32,357 bases of DNA from a virus. Below the pieces are notes generated by a model. The model was not told the origin of the DNA. It was given only the letters and a program-made list of their open reading frames with translations, and searched no databases. Both the position numbers and the translations under genes were made by a program. Position 1 is the first letter of the stretch. Every line of letters starts with the position of its first letter. Of this stretch, positions 4,757 to 11,150 are shown in pieces. Location: positions 1 to 32,357 of IMG/VR virus record IMGVR_UViG_3300004807_000075; one strand, 5' to 3'.

Positions 4757-4775
4757 TAGGTTTGATTACCTAATG
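4754..4775 (-). promoter_or_regulatory. Hairpin covering a start codon
   Basis: CATTAGGT pairs with ACCTAATG around a 6-nt loop. The 3' strand contains the ATG at 4754-4756 of the 65-aa ORF. There is no U-tract, so it is not a standard terminator. It may separate tRNA-Phe from the mRNA or gate initiation. Confidence 0.4.
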
Positions 4776-4797
4776 CTTGTCGTATTTATTTTTCATG

Positions 4798-4869
4798 CGG
4801 TAACAAGAAGTAATGATCTTCTCTCTTAAGTTTTTCAGACTTACGCTAATCCATCTCAGCTATGTTACC
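4798..4869 (-). tRNA. tRNA-Phe(GAA) with unusual T-loop
   Basis: Acceptor GGTAACA pairs perfectly with TGTTACC. D-stem GCT/AGC with GG in the loop. The anticodon stem TAAGT/ACTTA holds loop CTGAAAA (GAA). T-stem AGAAG/CTTCT is perfect but the loop is ATCATTA, with A54 and T58 in place of T54 and A58, the same swap as in tRNA-Asn. It lies about 530 nt from the main array, across two small genes. Confidence 0.93.
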
Positions 4870-4881
4870 AAAAATAAAAAA

Positions 4882-4904
4882 CCTCAACTTTTTTTGAGTT
4901 GAGG
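4882..4904 (-). terminator. Intrinsic terminator downstream of the 47-aa ORF
   Basis: CCTCAACT pairs with AGTTGAGG around a 7-nt A-rich loop. On the minus strand the stem is followed by TTTTTTATTTTT. It ends the tmRNA/47-aa unit before tRNA-Phe. The plus-strand side has a weaker T-run, so it may act in both directions. Confidence 0.8.
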
Positions 4905-4932
4905 CTTAATTTTTGATTTTATATTTGATCTT

Positions 4933-5076
4933 TTACAATCCTTCAAAATCATTAAGCCCCGGTGAATTACTAGGTTTTCCTTGCACATCATTAATTGACA
5001 TAAAACAATAGCCTAGGGATAACGTATTTCTACGCTCTATCTGCCACGCCGATGTATGTAATAAATGTTGTTTCAT
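4933..5076 (-). CDS. Small hypothetical protein, 47 aa
   Basis: A short ORF from ATG at 5076 to TAA at 4933, translating to MKQHLLHTSAWQIERR and ending LNDFEGL. I recognise no family. Three facts support it: an exact promoter-like ATATTTAT octamer (5081-5088) 4 nt before the start, an intrinsic terminator 29 nt after the stop, and amphipathic, non-repetitive composition. It lies between tmRNA and tRNA-Phe. Confidence 0.55.
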   Translation of the reverse strand: MKQHLLHTSAWQIERRNTLSLGYCFMSINDVQGKPSNSPGLNDFEGL

Positions 5077-5080
5077 GCTA

Positions 5081-5088
5081 ATAAATAT
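5081..5088 (-). promoter_or_regulatory. ATATTTAT promoter-like octamer upstream of 47-aa ORF
   Basis: Exact octamer on the coding strand, 4 nt from the start codon at 5076. If it is a -10-like element, the transcript would be leaderless or nearly so. Confidence 0.4.
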
Positions 5089-5179
5089 GTGCATTTATAA
5101 TAAAACGCTTTTTGTAATTGTGATATAGTAAACTTACTACTAATTTTTGATATAAAAAAATTTATTTTTAAAGTCTCAG

Positions 5180-5247
5180 TATTGGTTATCAATCAGTTAT
5201 GCTTAACTAGTTGGTTTCCAATTACCATAACTAGTTGATAATCAATA
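5180..5247 (-). terminator. Long imperfect hairpin 3' of tmRNA
   Basis: Two 22-nt arms pair with only a G-U and a two-base mismatch, and the interior holds TTGG-TTT-CCAA and palindromic AACTAGTT. On the minus strand it begins 22 nt after the tmRNA 3' end and is followed by an A/T-rich run containing seven T. It is a likely tmRNA terminator or 3' processing structure. Confidence 0.55.
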
Positions 5248-5268
5248 AAGAATTTTTAAAAGTGACCG

Positions 5269-5764
5269 TGGAGATGAGGGGATTCGAACCCCTGTCTCTG
5301 AAAGTAATCATAATACCCTTCTTACATGCTTAGTCATACTGTACACAGTGACAAGAGTTAATCTGCTATCATCAGGCTACGTGTTTCTAATGTTCCTGTT
5401 CTGATGCTTCGCTCAATAACTGATTAGTATGGGTCGTATTGGTATACGAGTTTTGAATCCACCACTTGGTTTAAGTCCAAGAACTTGTAGCATTGGCATA
5501 CTACTGTGTAAGCTCTAAAATCACGGGCCAAAATCCGTCTAGTCTTCACACGATTTGTAACTATTATGTTCCTAGGTCAGTTACCAACCCGTAGACTAAG
5601 CTGCCAGAGCAACAGGAGCATTTGAAAATGCCATGTTGATAACGTTGTTTGCGAAGTCTAGGTTTGCAGTTTTATTTGCGTTTATTTTTTAAGAGTTGTT
5701 TACCTCTCTCTAGGCTCGCATGTGATACTACCATTCTCATCCAGATCAAATGCCGGGCATCCCC
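5269..5764 (-). ncRNA. ssrA: tmRNA (ribosome-rescue RNA)
   Basis: This RNA enters stalled ribosomes as an alanyl-tRNA mimic and then serves as mRNA for a degradation tag. The 5' GGGGATG pairs with the 3' CATCTCC, including the G3-U70 alanine identity wobble, with discriminator A and no encoded CCA. The T-arm is GGGG-TTCGAAT-CCCC. The text GACTAAGCATGTA upstream of the 3' end matches the conserved tmRNA 3' region. A tag frame at 5596-5652 ends ALAA-stop. At 496 nt it is longer than the typical 350-400 nt, mostly in the region after the tag where pseudoknots lie. An exact ATATTTAT octamer sits 11 nt upstream. It is surrounded by phage genes, so it is viral. Confidence 0.95.
5596..5652 (-). other. 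tmRNA tag-peptide reading frame
   Basis: Starting at the GCA at 5652, the frame reads ANNVINMAFSNAPVALAA and ends TAG. The ALAA end is the ClpXP/ClpAP-type degron found on bacterial tags. Eighteen residues is well above the usual 8-15. The resume codon is inferred from the CTAGAC text upstream, which resembles the determinant seen in other tmRNAs; one codon earlier (TTC) is possible. Confidence 0.85.
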
Positions 5765-5775
5765 GTTATGTTATA

Positions 5776-5783
5776 ATAAATAT
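5776..5783 (-). promoter_or_regulatory. ATATTTAT promoter-like octamer upstream of tmRNA
   Basis: Exact octamer within TATATATTTATTATAAC, ending 11 nt before the mature tmRNA 5' end. Because tmRNA is not translated at its 5' end, this copy argues for a promoter rather than a ribosome-binding role. Confidence 0.55.
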
Positions 5784-5846
5784 ATAATAAAAGACCTTTC
5801 GAAATACGTAGTCTTAGCAGACAGACTCTCTGACGCTGAGGTCAGC

Positions 5847-6029
5847 TTACTTCAATGGCTGATTTAATTTTCCACCACCACTTTGAGATGGATTTAAGGT
5901 CGTGTCTACTTTAACTGTATCTACTACTTTTTTTGTGGTATCTACTGTTGTTGTAGAACCAGTATTGGTGTTACTTCCACAAGAAATTAAAACTACTACG
6001 AAAGCAAGCGCTAATACTACTTTTTTCAT
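5847..6029 (-). CDS. Small lipoprotein, 60 aa
   Basis: It begins with a signal sequence MKKVVLALAFVVVLISCGS, in which LIS-C is a good lipobox with Cys17 as the lipidated residue. The mature part is short, hydrophilic and rich in Thr/Val/Asp (TTTVDTTKKVVDTVKVDTT), so it is probably disordered. Expected location: anchored in the host envelope. Phage lipoproteins of this type can block superinfection or act in lysis as spanin parts, but nothing here decides. An ATATTTAT octamer lies upstream at 6062-6069, and it is separated from the next lipoprotein gene by 74 nt. Confidence 0.8.
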   Translation of the reverse strand: MKKVVLALAFVVVLISCGSNTNTGSTTTVDTTKKVVDTVKVDTTLNPSQSGGGKLNQPLK

Positions 6030-6061
6030 GACTATTTGTTTTGATTAATAATTAATAGGAT

Positions 6062-6069
6062 ATAAATAT
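6062..6069 (-). promoter_or_regulatory. ATATTTAT promoter-like octamer upstream of 60-aa lipoprotein
   Basis: Exact octamer 32 nt upstream of the start at 6029, in the intergenic gap after the 93-aa lipoprotein gene. Confidence 0.45.
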
Positions 6070-6103
6070 AAAACTCTTTTTTGAAATAGAGAAATTTAAG
6101 TTT

Positions 6104-6385
6104 CTAGTGTCTTCCTCTTGGAGTATATATTCTTGGTGTTGGTGTCACTATTATTGGTCTAGGCCCATAATATGGTCGACCGAAATAATAAGGTCTTGGA
6201 AATAAAAATGGATCATATCCTAATACTATAGTACTTTGTATAGATGTTTCTCCTGAGCTATAAATTTTTTCTACGGTTTTTGTAGTAATTCCGTTAGTAT
6301 CTGTTTTATAAGTTTCAATAATTTTATAAGGCGTATCGCATCCAATAAATAAGATTACAAATAATAAAAATAAAATCTTTTTCAT
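6104..6385 (-). CDS. Lipoprotein with Tyr/Pro-rich tail, 93 aa
   Basis: The signal sequence MKKILFLLFVILFIGCD has lipobox FIG-C with Cys16. A middle region with Thr/Lys-rich strands (YKTDTNGITTKTVEKIYSSG) follows. The C-terminal third is rich in aromatic, Pro and Arg residues (PRPYYFGRPYYGPRP). This composition suggests a flexible surface or peptidoglycan-associated segment rather than a folded enzyme. It starts 2 nt after the stop of the upstream 113-aa gene, so it is in the same operon. It belongs to a cluster of small envelope proteins. Function unknown; an o-spanin-like role is one possibility. Confidence 0.78.
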   Translation of the reverse strand: MKKILFLLFVILFIGCDTPYKIIETYKTDTNGITTKTVEKIYSSGETSIQSTIVLGYDPFLFPRPYYFGRPYYGPRPIIVTPTPRIYTPRGRH

Positions 6386-6386
6386 G

Positions 6387-6728
6387 TTATTTACTTTTAA
6401 TGATTAATTCTCCCAATACTTCTATTCTACCTACCAATTTCTGAAATTCAGTTTGAGTGAGTTTTATATTTTTATAAGTTTTTGACAATTCTTTAATTAA
6501 TTTTTCGTACTCTTTTTTTGCTATTTCTATATCAAGTTTTCCTGATTCTGCTTTTTTATAGTACGGCAATTTTACAGAAAAATGTTGGTAAGTTAACATA
6601 GAAGGACCACCTTTTTTCTTTGCGTCTTCTGCTATTTTTGTAGCGCCCTTCAATCTTTTACCAGAAAATTCTAAAAAAGTTTCACTCTTTTCTAACTCCT
6701 CTTTTAATAAATCTTGTAAATTTATCAT
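6387..6728 (-). CDS. Hypothetical helical protein, 113 aa
   Basis: Unrecognised. It has Lys/Glu-rich helices at both ends, with a predicted coiled coil over roughly residues 60-100 (KLDIEIAKKEYEKLIKELSKTYKNIKLTQTEFQKL). There is no signal peptide or membrane segment. It is immediately upstream of the Tyr/Pro-rich lipoprotein and downstream of a holin-like membrane protein. Position and fold would suit a cytoplasmic or structural helper, but no family can be named. Confidence 0.75.
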   Translation of the reverse strand: MINLQDLLKEELEKSETFLEFSGKRLKGATKIAEDAKKKGGPSMLTYQHFSVKLPYYKKAESGKLDIEIAKKEYEKLIKELSKTYKNIKLTQTEFQKLVGRIEVLGELIIKSK

Positions 6729-6789
6729 GATTTATTTTGCGTATTTAAATTGTATATAAACTTTAACTAAAAGGAGCTCCGTTTAATGA

Positions 6790-7014
6790 TTATTTGGTAG
6801 TACTATCAGTAGTAATAGTAGTTGGATCTTCTGCAAATAGATTAGAAACAAATTTTCCAACTCCGGCCATTATCAAGACAACAACCGCCACTGTTTTATT
6901 GTCATTTACAAAAGAAAATGCACCTACAGCAATTGCTGCGGCTGATAAAGAATCTGCTACTTTTCTTACAGACTTTGGAGTAGGACTCCAATATTGTTTA
7001 ATACCAAATTGCAT
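6790..7014 (-). CDS. Holin-like small membrane protein, 74 aa
   Basis: Two apolar segments, about residues 22-36 (LSAAAIAVGAFSFVN) and 43-60 (VAVVVLIMAGVGKFVSNL), are joined by a short polar turn DNK. The C-terminus is acidic and Thr-rich. Small size, a hairpin of two membrane helices and a polar tail are holin hallmarks, and it sits in a cluster of small envelope proteins. No endolysin lies in this window, so a holin role is only a hypothesis; it could be another inner-membrane protein. An octamer promoter-like element lies 14 nt upstream. Confidence 0.7.
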   Translation of the reverse strand: MQFGIKQYWSPTPKSVRKVADSLSAAAIAVGAFSFVNDNKTVAVVVLIMAGVGKFVSNLFAEDPTTITTDSTTK

Positions 7015-7028
7015 ATAAATAGTTTTAT

Positions 7029-7036
7029 ATAAATAT
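7029..7036 (-). promoter_or_regulatory. ATATTTAT promoter-like octamer upstream of holin-like gene
   Basis: Exact octamer 14 nt before the start at 7014, within GATATTTATATAAA. Confidence 0.45.
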
Positions 7037-7037
7037 C

Positions 7038-7250
7038 TTAATTTGTAGATCTTTTATTTAAAAGCCATTTTGAGAAAATATAAAATGTAAAGAAAAGACC
7101 CGAAATACAATAAAAAACGATATCTGCGATCCAATATGAACCAGTTATATCCATAATCCATTTGAATAAGGCATCGTAACCAAATGGCAAGAAGAACATG
7201 GCCAACATAAGTGATATCTCTTTTAGGATATTTAGTTGTTTTATAGTCAT
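7038..7250 (-). CDS. Small membrane protein, 70 aa
   Basis: Two apolar segments: residues 13-30 (SLMLAMFFLPFGYDALF) and 42-62 (IADIVFYCISGLFFTFYIFSK), followed by a basic end WLLNKRSTN that suggests the tail is cytoplasmic. An overlapping frame (7054-7260) also encodes 68 residues. I prefer this frame because its segments have membrane-helix length with basic ends. It lies between the thioredoxin-like gene and the holin-like gene, with an ATATTTAT octamer 44 nt upstream. Function unknown. Confidence 0.6.
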   Translation of the reverse strand: MTIKQLNILKEISLMLAMFFLPFGYDALFKWIMDITGSYWIADIVFYCISGLFFTFYIFSKWLLNKRSTN

Positions 7251-7294
7251 CGGCGTTCATATAAACCTTTATGGTTAGTAATATTGTGTCTTAT

Positions 7295-7302
7295 ATAAAT
7301 AT
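7295..7302 (-). promoter_or_regulatory. ATATTTAT promoter-like octamer upstream of 70-aa membrane protein
   Basis: Exact octamer within GTATATTTATATAAG, just 4 nt after the stop of the thioredoxin gene and 44 nt upstream of the next start. Its context TATATTTA also fits a variant of the Bacteroidota TAnnTTTG element. Confidence 0.5.
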
Positions 7303-7306
7303 ACAG

Positions 7307-7567
7307 TTATTTAGCACTAGAAAGAAATTGTATAAGTGCGTGTTTTCCTGAACTAGCTCCAATCTGGCGTTTTACTACGTTTCCTGTTGTGTCTGTTATT
7401 AGTAATGTTGGTACTGAACTAACATCGTATTTTTGAGCCATAGATCCATTTGCATCTACATCTATATAACTTATTGGAATTCCCAGTTCTGCTGAAGTTT
7501 GTTGCAATAATGGTTTGAATGATCTACACGGACCACACCAAGTGGCCGAAAAATATAACACTGACAT
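7307..7567 (-). CDS. Thioredoxin/glutaredoxin-like protein, 86 aa
   Basis: A dithiol redox protein. The active site WCGPC is at residues 10-14 (Cys11, Cys14). The cis-proline loop SSVPT is at 50-54 and the usual central strand YIDVDAN at 34-40. At 86 aa it is a minimal thioredoxin lacking the N-terminal strand and helix, similar to T4 NrdC-type proteins. The likely job is electron donor to the phage ribonucleotide reductase (nrdA/nrdB in this window, C-terminal CVSC). It is 2 nt downstream of the 83-aa gene and follows thyA in the same run. No signal peptide, so it acts in the cytoplasm. Confidence 0.92.
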   Translation of the reverse strand: MSVLYFSATWCGPCRSFKPLLQQTSAELGIPISYIDVDANGSMAQKYDVSSVPTLLITDTTGNVVKRQIGASSGKHALIQFLSSAK

Positions 7568-7569
7568 AC

Positions 7570-7821
7570 TTAATTGTTTTTAAAAATTTTATTCCACCAT
7601 GATTTTTTTGGTGCAATAGTTTCTTGTTTTTTAATTATAATTGATCTGTTAAAAAGTAATGCTGCTTTTTGAAATACTAATAAATTTTGATCTTTGGATA
7701 TATTTGTTGTATCTATTCTAATATGAATTGGTACTTCAATGGTCTCGTCACATTCATTAATTATGAAATTAGTATCTACTATCACATAGTCTTTATTATT
7801 ATGTCTAGCAAATCTTATCAT
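7570..7821 (-). CDS. Hypothetical protein, 83 aa
   Basis: Unrecognised. The N-terminal half alternates strand-like segments (DYVIVDTNFIINECDETIEVPIHIR). A helix with LLVFQKAALLFNRS follows, then a basic aromatic tail KKSWWNKIFKNN that may be amphipathic and touch a membrane or partner. It starts 18 nt after the thyA stop, with an ATATTTAT octamer 7 nt before its ATG, and is followed 2 nt later by the thioredoxin gene. Confidence 0.7.
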   Translation of the reverse strand: MIRFARHNNKDYVIVDTNFIINECDETIEVPIHIRIDTTNISKDQNLLVFQKAALLFNRSIIIKKQETIAPKKSWWNKIFKNN

Positions 7822-7828
7822 AGTACAT

Positions 7829-7836
7829 ATAAATAT
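7829..7836 (-). promoter_or_regulatory. ATATTTAT promoter-like octamer upstream of the 83-aa/thioredoxin pair
   Basis: Exact octamer in the 18-nt gap between thyA and the 83-aa gene, 7 nt before the start codon. Confidence 0.4.
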
Positions 7837-7839
7837 GTC

Positions 7840-9078
7840 CTAATTCGATAATGGTGCTTTAATTACTGGGTGTGATTGATAGTTTTCTAATTCAAAAAAA
7901 TCTGATTTGAATTTATCAATTTTTTCTGTAAATGGTATGCCTATGTCTTTTAAATACCAATATTCGTCTTTACATAAGAGTTTAGGTAATTCATATGGAG
8001 TTCTTGTAATTTGTTCTTTAGCTTGATCAATATGATTATTATATAGATGAACATCACCTAAGTTACCAATTAATTCTTCGGGAACCATATTTACTTCTAT
8101 AGCTATGATTTCTAATAGTAAACTATAAGATGCTATGTTGAATGGTAAACCTAAGAATGTATCTACTGAACGTTGATTCCACATTAAAGAGATTGCTCGT
8201 TTAGGAACATTTCCATTAAATGATGGGTCATCCCACATTGAATTAACTTCCAATCTCACATTAACCATATTAATGGTTTCGTCAGACGTTGGGATTACAG
8301 TATCTTTACCAGTATAACCATGTTTTTTTGATAATTCCCATCTTTCTTCAAACGTCAACTCTCTCGTATAAACTTGAAATCTATAATGGCATGGTGGAAG
8401 AACCATCGAATCCAGTTCTGCAGGGTTCCAGGCCGATACAAGCATTCTTCTACTATCTGGATTTGTTTTAAGGTCATTGATTAGATTTTGGATTTGGTCA
8501 ATACCTTCATTCTTCTTTCTCACTTTGGAATTACCATCTTCAATGCGTTCTTGACAATCACAAAAATATGGGTTTATTTCACCACCTTTATAGTCGGTTA
8601 TCTGTTCAGGTTTACCATTCCAATTCTTCCATTGCTTACCATATATAGGACCTAACTCACCCCACTTCTTAGCAAACTCATCATCGGTTTTGATTTTGTT
8701 GATAAATCTATCTCGAAGAAACTTATCGTAGGTTACTGTTTCACCTAAAGAAGCACTTTCAAACTCTTCTTTTAACTGAACATTATAATAAACGGTATTA
8801 ACCCATTTCTTATATGCATCACCATCCCAAATATGACAATCATTATCAACAAGATATTTGATATTAGTATCACCTCGTAAGAACCATAATAGTTCTGTTA
8901 CTACACTTTTGAAATGTATTTTCTTAGTTGTAAGTAAAGGAAACCCTTCTTTCATATTGTGGCGTATTTGCCAACCAAATATGGATTTAATACCTGTTCC
9001 TGTTCTATCTTTTTTATCAACACCAAAACGAATGATGTGTTCTAATATTTCTTTATATTGTCTGTCTAGATTGTTCAT
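7840..9078 (-). CDS. thyA: Thymidylate synthase, long form (412 aa)
   Basis: Converts dUMP to dTMP with methylene-tetrahydrofolate. The N-terminal RTGTG (residues 25-29) and FPLLTTKK (46-53) are family hallmarks, as is WFLRGDTN at 65-72. The nucleophile is Cys230 in LPPCHYRF. The dUMP-binding RSVD is at 303-306, and Asn314 in GLPFN is the residue that selects uracil over cytosine. GDVHLYNNH closes the folate site. At 412 aa it is about 100-150 aa longer than most ThyA. Insertions lie at about 150-195 (with CDC) and about 240-293, between the catalytic Cys and RSVD. They show no intein motifs. It follows a small secreted protein gene by 1 nt. Confidence 0.96.
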   Translation of the reverse strand: MNNLDRQYKEILEHIIRFGVDKKDRTGTGIKSIFGWQIRHNMKEGFPLLTTKKIHFKSVVTELLWFLRGDTNIKYLVDNDCHIWDGDAYKKWVNTVYYNVQLKEEFESASLGETVTYDKFLRDRFINKIKTDDEFAKKWGELGPIYGKQWKNWNGKPEQITDYKGGEINPYFCDCQERIEDGNSKVRKKNEGIDQIQNLINDLKTNPDSRRMLVSAWNPAELDSMVLPPCHYRFQVYTRELTFEERWELSKKHGYTGKDTVIPTSDETINMVNVRLEVNSMWDDPSFNGNVPKRAISLMWNQRSVDTFLGLPFNIASYSLLLEIIAIEVNMVPEELIGNLGDVHLYNNHIDQAKEQITRTPYELPKLLCKDEYWYLKDIGIPFTEKIDKFKSDFFELENYQSHPVIKAPLSN

Positions 9079-9079
9079 T

Positions 9080-9409
9080 TTACTTTACGATTGTTGAATA
9101 AAATGATGTACTATCTTTTAATATTATTTTTAAACGATAAGTATTTAAGCTGTCGTATAACGATTTATCTATGTAGCTATAAGATACATCATTAGTTACT
9201 TGTATTTTTGCTAATGGATTGTAAGTTTTTGTGGATGTATCTAATTTTTCTAACTGAAAATAATCGATAGAGCTTGGAGACGATATAGTCCAATTTACGT
9301 CTATTGATTTAGTAATTACTATACTAGGTGTAATAGGTCTTATTACTTCTTTTGGTCTACACCAAACAAATAATACTGATATTGTTAATAGCGTTAAAAA
9401 TGTTTTCAT
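9080..9409 (-). CDS. Secreted protein, 109 aa, paralog of the beta-helix protein's C-terminal domain
   Basis: The N-terminal signal is MKTFLTLLTISVLFVWCRP; Cys17 could be lipidated, although Trp at -1 is a poor lipobox. The rest aligns with the last about 80 residues of the neighbouring 561-aa protein. Shared landmarks are NW/GWT(I/V)S, (D/S)YF(Q/S)LEK, SYSY(I/S)D, NTYRLK/NAYRVK and a final TSFYS. The fold is probably a fibronectin-III or Ig-like beta sandwich. It lies 2 nt downstream of the 561-aa gene, as expected for a tandem partial duplication. Likely exported; role unknown, possibly binding the same ligand as the larger protein. Confidence 0.8.
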   Translation of the reverse strand: MKTFLTLLTISVLFVWCRPKEVIRPITPSIVITKSIDVNWTISSPSSIDYFQLEKLDTSTKTYNPLAKIQVTNDVSYSYIDKSLYDSLNTYRLKIILKDSTSFYSTIVK

Positions 9410-9411
9410 TA

Positions 9412-11097
9412 TTAATAAGTAATTACTGATGAATAAAATGATGTTCCGTCCGTTAATACTACTTTTACTCTATAAGCATTAGTACCATTTACTGCAGTAG
9501 CGTCTGAATAACTATAGGTTAATGATGCTGTAGGAGTTATTTTTACTAGTTGACTATAAGTTCCAGTAGTACTCTTTTCTAATGAAAAATAACTAACTGA
9601 AGTTACGTTTGAAACAGTCCATCCAATATTAATTGCTCCAGAAATAGTTACTGTTGGTACTACTACGGTTGTTACGGGATTCAGTGTTAAAGTATAAGTA
9701 GAGGTTGTCGAACCTGTTGTATTCGTTGCTTTAACAACTAACGAATAAGTTCCTGATGCTAAAGTTGTATTCCAGCTAATAACTCCTGTTGATGCATTTA
9801 TACTAATGCCTGTAGCTACTGTAGCATTAAAAGTATATGTAGCCGCTCCTCCACTTCCTAAATTAATAGTAGGAGCTGTTGAATTACCTGCTATACTTGC
9901 ATTTCCACTAAAACTAGCTGGGCTATATGCTAAATTACTAGGCGCTGTTGCTGGCGGGGGAGTTACTGTTCCACCGTAGCTATTTCCACTAGATACTGTT
10001 GGTTGAGCCATGTTCCAATATACTCCCGTAGGCGGAACTGGTAACCAATTTGAACCTTTGTTATTAGTTAATGTAACATGACCACCCATTACTCCAAACA
10101 TATAATTATCTATAAAAAACGCAGGCCATGATGTTTGTCCTGATGTATTTAAATTAGAGCAAGTATTATTATCAATTACTAGGTCAGCGTATGTTGTTTT
10201 TCCTGCAATAGCATAAGAAGTGAATTCTTGAAATTCAAATGATGAGTATTTCATAGAACCGTTACAAATATTATTATAAAAATTTGATGTTTTAATAGTC
10301 GTACCAAAACTAACTGACCATACCGCTGCGAAGTGTGAATATCCAATATTAGTAGCTGTATTATCGTGTATTTGTGCAGTACCTGTTATATGAATTGCTC
10401 TATTATCATTAGTAATACCTAAGTTAATATCTTTTAAAGTATTATTAAATACGAGTGCGTTATCACAAACTATACTAATATAATCACCTCCATTACCTCC
10501 AGAAATAGTATTACCTGAAAATTCAAAGTTTTTTATCAATCCTGTTATACCACTGCTTCCGATACTTCCACCATTTAAAATATAACTGTTATTAGTAAAA
10601 GTACAATTCCTAAATCCAGAATTTAGTAGAGCTACAGTATTATCTGTTCCATCCCATGCTGTATTATTTCCATCACTTAACCAACAACCTTCATAATTAC
10701 CGCTAAATGTGTGACCTATAATATAAAGACCTACATTTCTACCTCCTAAATACAAAGAGCGATATCCTACGTTTTGTGTAGTACCATTGGTAATTGTAAC
10801 ATTTATAAGATTATTCAATGATAAAATGTTATAATAACCAGCCGAGGTATGATTCAATCCATCTAAAATAACCCCAGTAAGATCTACTGTGACATTAGAC
10901 AATCCACTAATAGTAATACCTCCACCTTTGTTGTAAGTACCTGGTTTAACTACGATTTGAGTTCCAGCAGGATAAGAGCCTGATATAATCAGGTTTGAAC
11001 TACCATCTCCTACATTAACGATAGCCGCATTTGCACTAAATCCTAATAATAAAGTTAGTACAAAAATTTGAAGCGTTTTTACAATTTTTAATTTCAT
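9412..11097 (-). CDS. Secreted right-handed beta-helix protein with Ig/Fn3-like C-terminal domains
   Basis: 561 aa. Residues 1-24 form a classical Sec signal peptide (MKLKIVKTLQIFVLTLLLGF then SANA). Residues about 25-370 are Asn/Gly/Ser-rich with repeating strand turns (ISGLSNVTVDLTGVILDG, NVGLYIIGHTFSGN) typical of pectate-lyase-type parallel beta-helices. Residues about 385-475 read like a cadherin/Ig-like repeat (INASTGVISWNTTLASGTYS). Residues about 480-561 form the Fn3-like domain shared with the 109-aa neighbour. Phage beta-helices are usually tailspikes without signal peptides, so export to the host surface is odd. It might cleave or bind a polysaccharide of the host capsule or matrix. 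No catalytic residues could be assigned. Confidence 0.85.
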   Translation of the reverse strand: MKLKIVKTLQIFVLTLLLGFSANAAIVNVGDGSSNLIISGSYPAGTQIVVKPGTYNKGGGITISGLSNVTVDLTGVILDGLNHTSAGYYNILSLNNLINVTITNGTTQNVGYRSLYLGGRNVGLYIIGHTFSGNYEGCWLSDGNNTAWDGTDNTVALLNSGFRNCTFTNNSYILNGGSIGSSGITGLIKNFEFSGNTISGGNGGDYISIVCDNALVFNNTLKDINLGITNDNRAIHITGTAQIHDNTATNIGYSHFAAVWSVSFGTTIKTSNFYNNICNGSMKYSSFEFQEFTSYAIAGKTTYADLVIDNNTCSNLNTSGQTSWPAFFIDNYMFGVMGGHVTLTNNKGSNWLPVPPTGVYWNMAQPTVSSGNSYGGTVTPPPATAPSNLAYSPASFSGNASIAGNSTAPTINLGSGGAATYTFNATVATGISINASTGVISWNTTLASGTYSLVVKATNTTGSTTSTYTLTLNPVTTVVVPTVTISGAINIGWTVSNVTSVSYFSLEKSTTGTYSQLVKITPTASLTYSYSDATAVNGTNAYRVKVVLTDGTSFYSSVITY

Positions 11098-11150
11098 TTT
11101 TTTTATTTTAAATTAGAGAGATTGATTATGCTGTTTTCATAACTTATTTT

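Noticed and set aside
5649-5867. Plus-strand 72-aa ORF
   Set aside because: It is antisense to the 5' part of the tmRNA and the end of a lipoprotein gene; no independent support.
7054-7260. Alternative 68-aa frame overlapping the 70-aa membrane protein
   Set aside because: Less regular apolar segments; the 7038-7250 frame has better membrane helices with basic ends. Not fully excluded.
8120-8650. Intein in the long thymidylate synthase
   Set aside because: The insertions are too short and lack the Cys/Ser start, the TxxH block and the HN-C splice junction.
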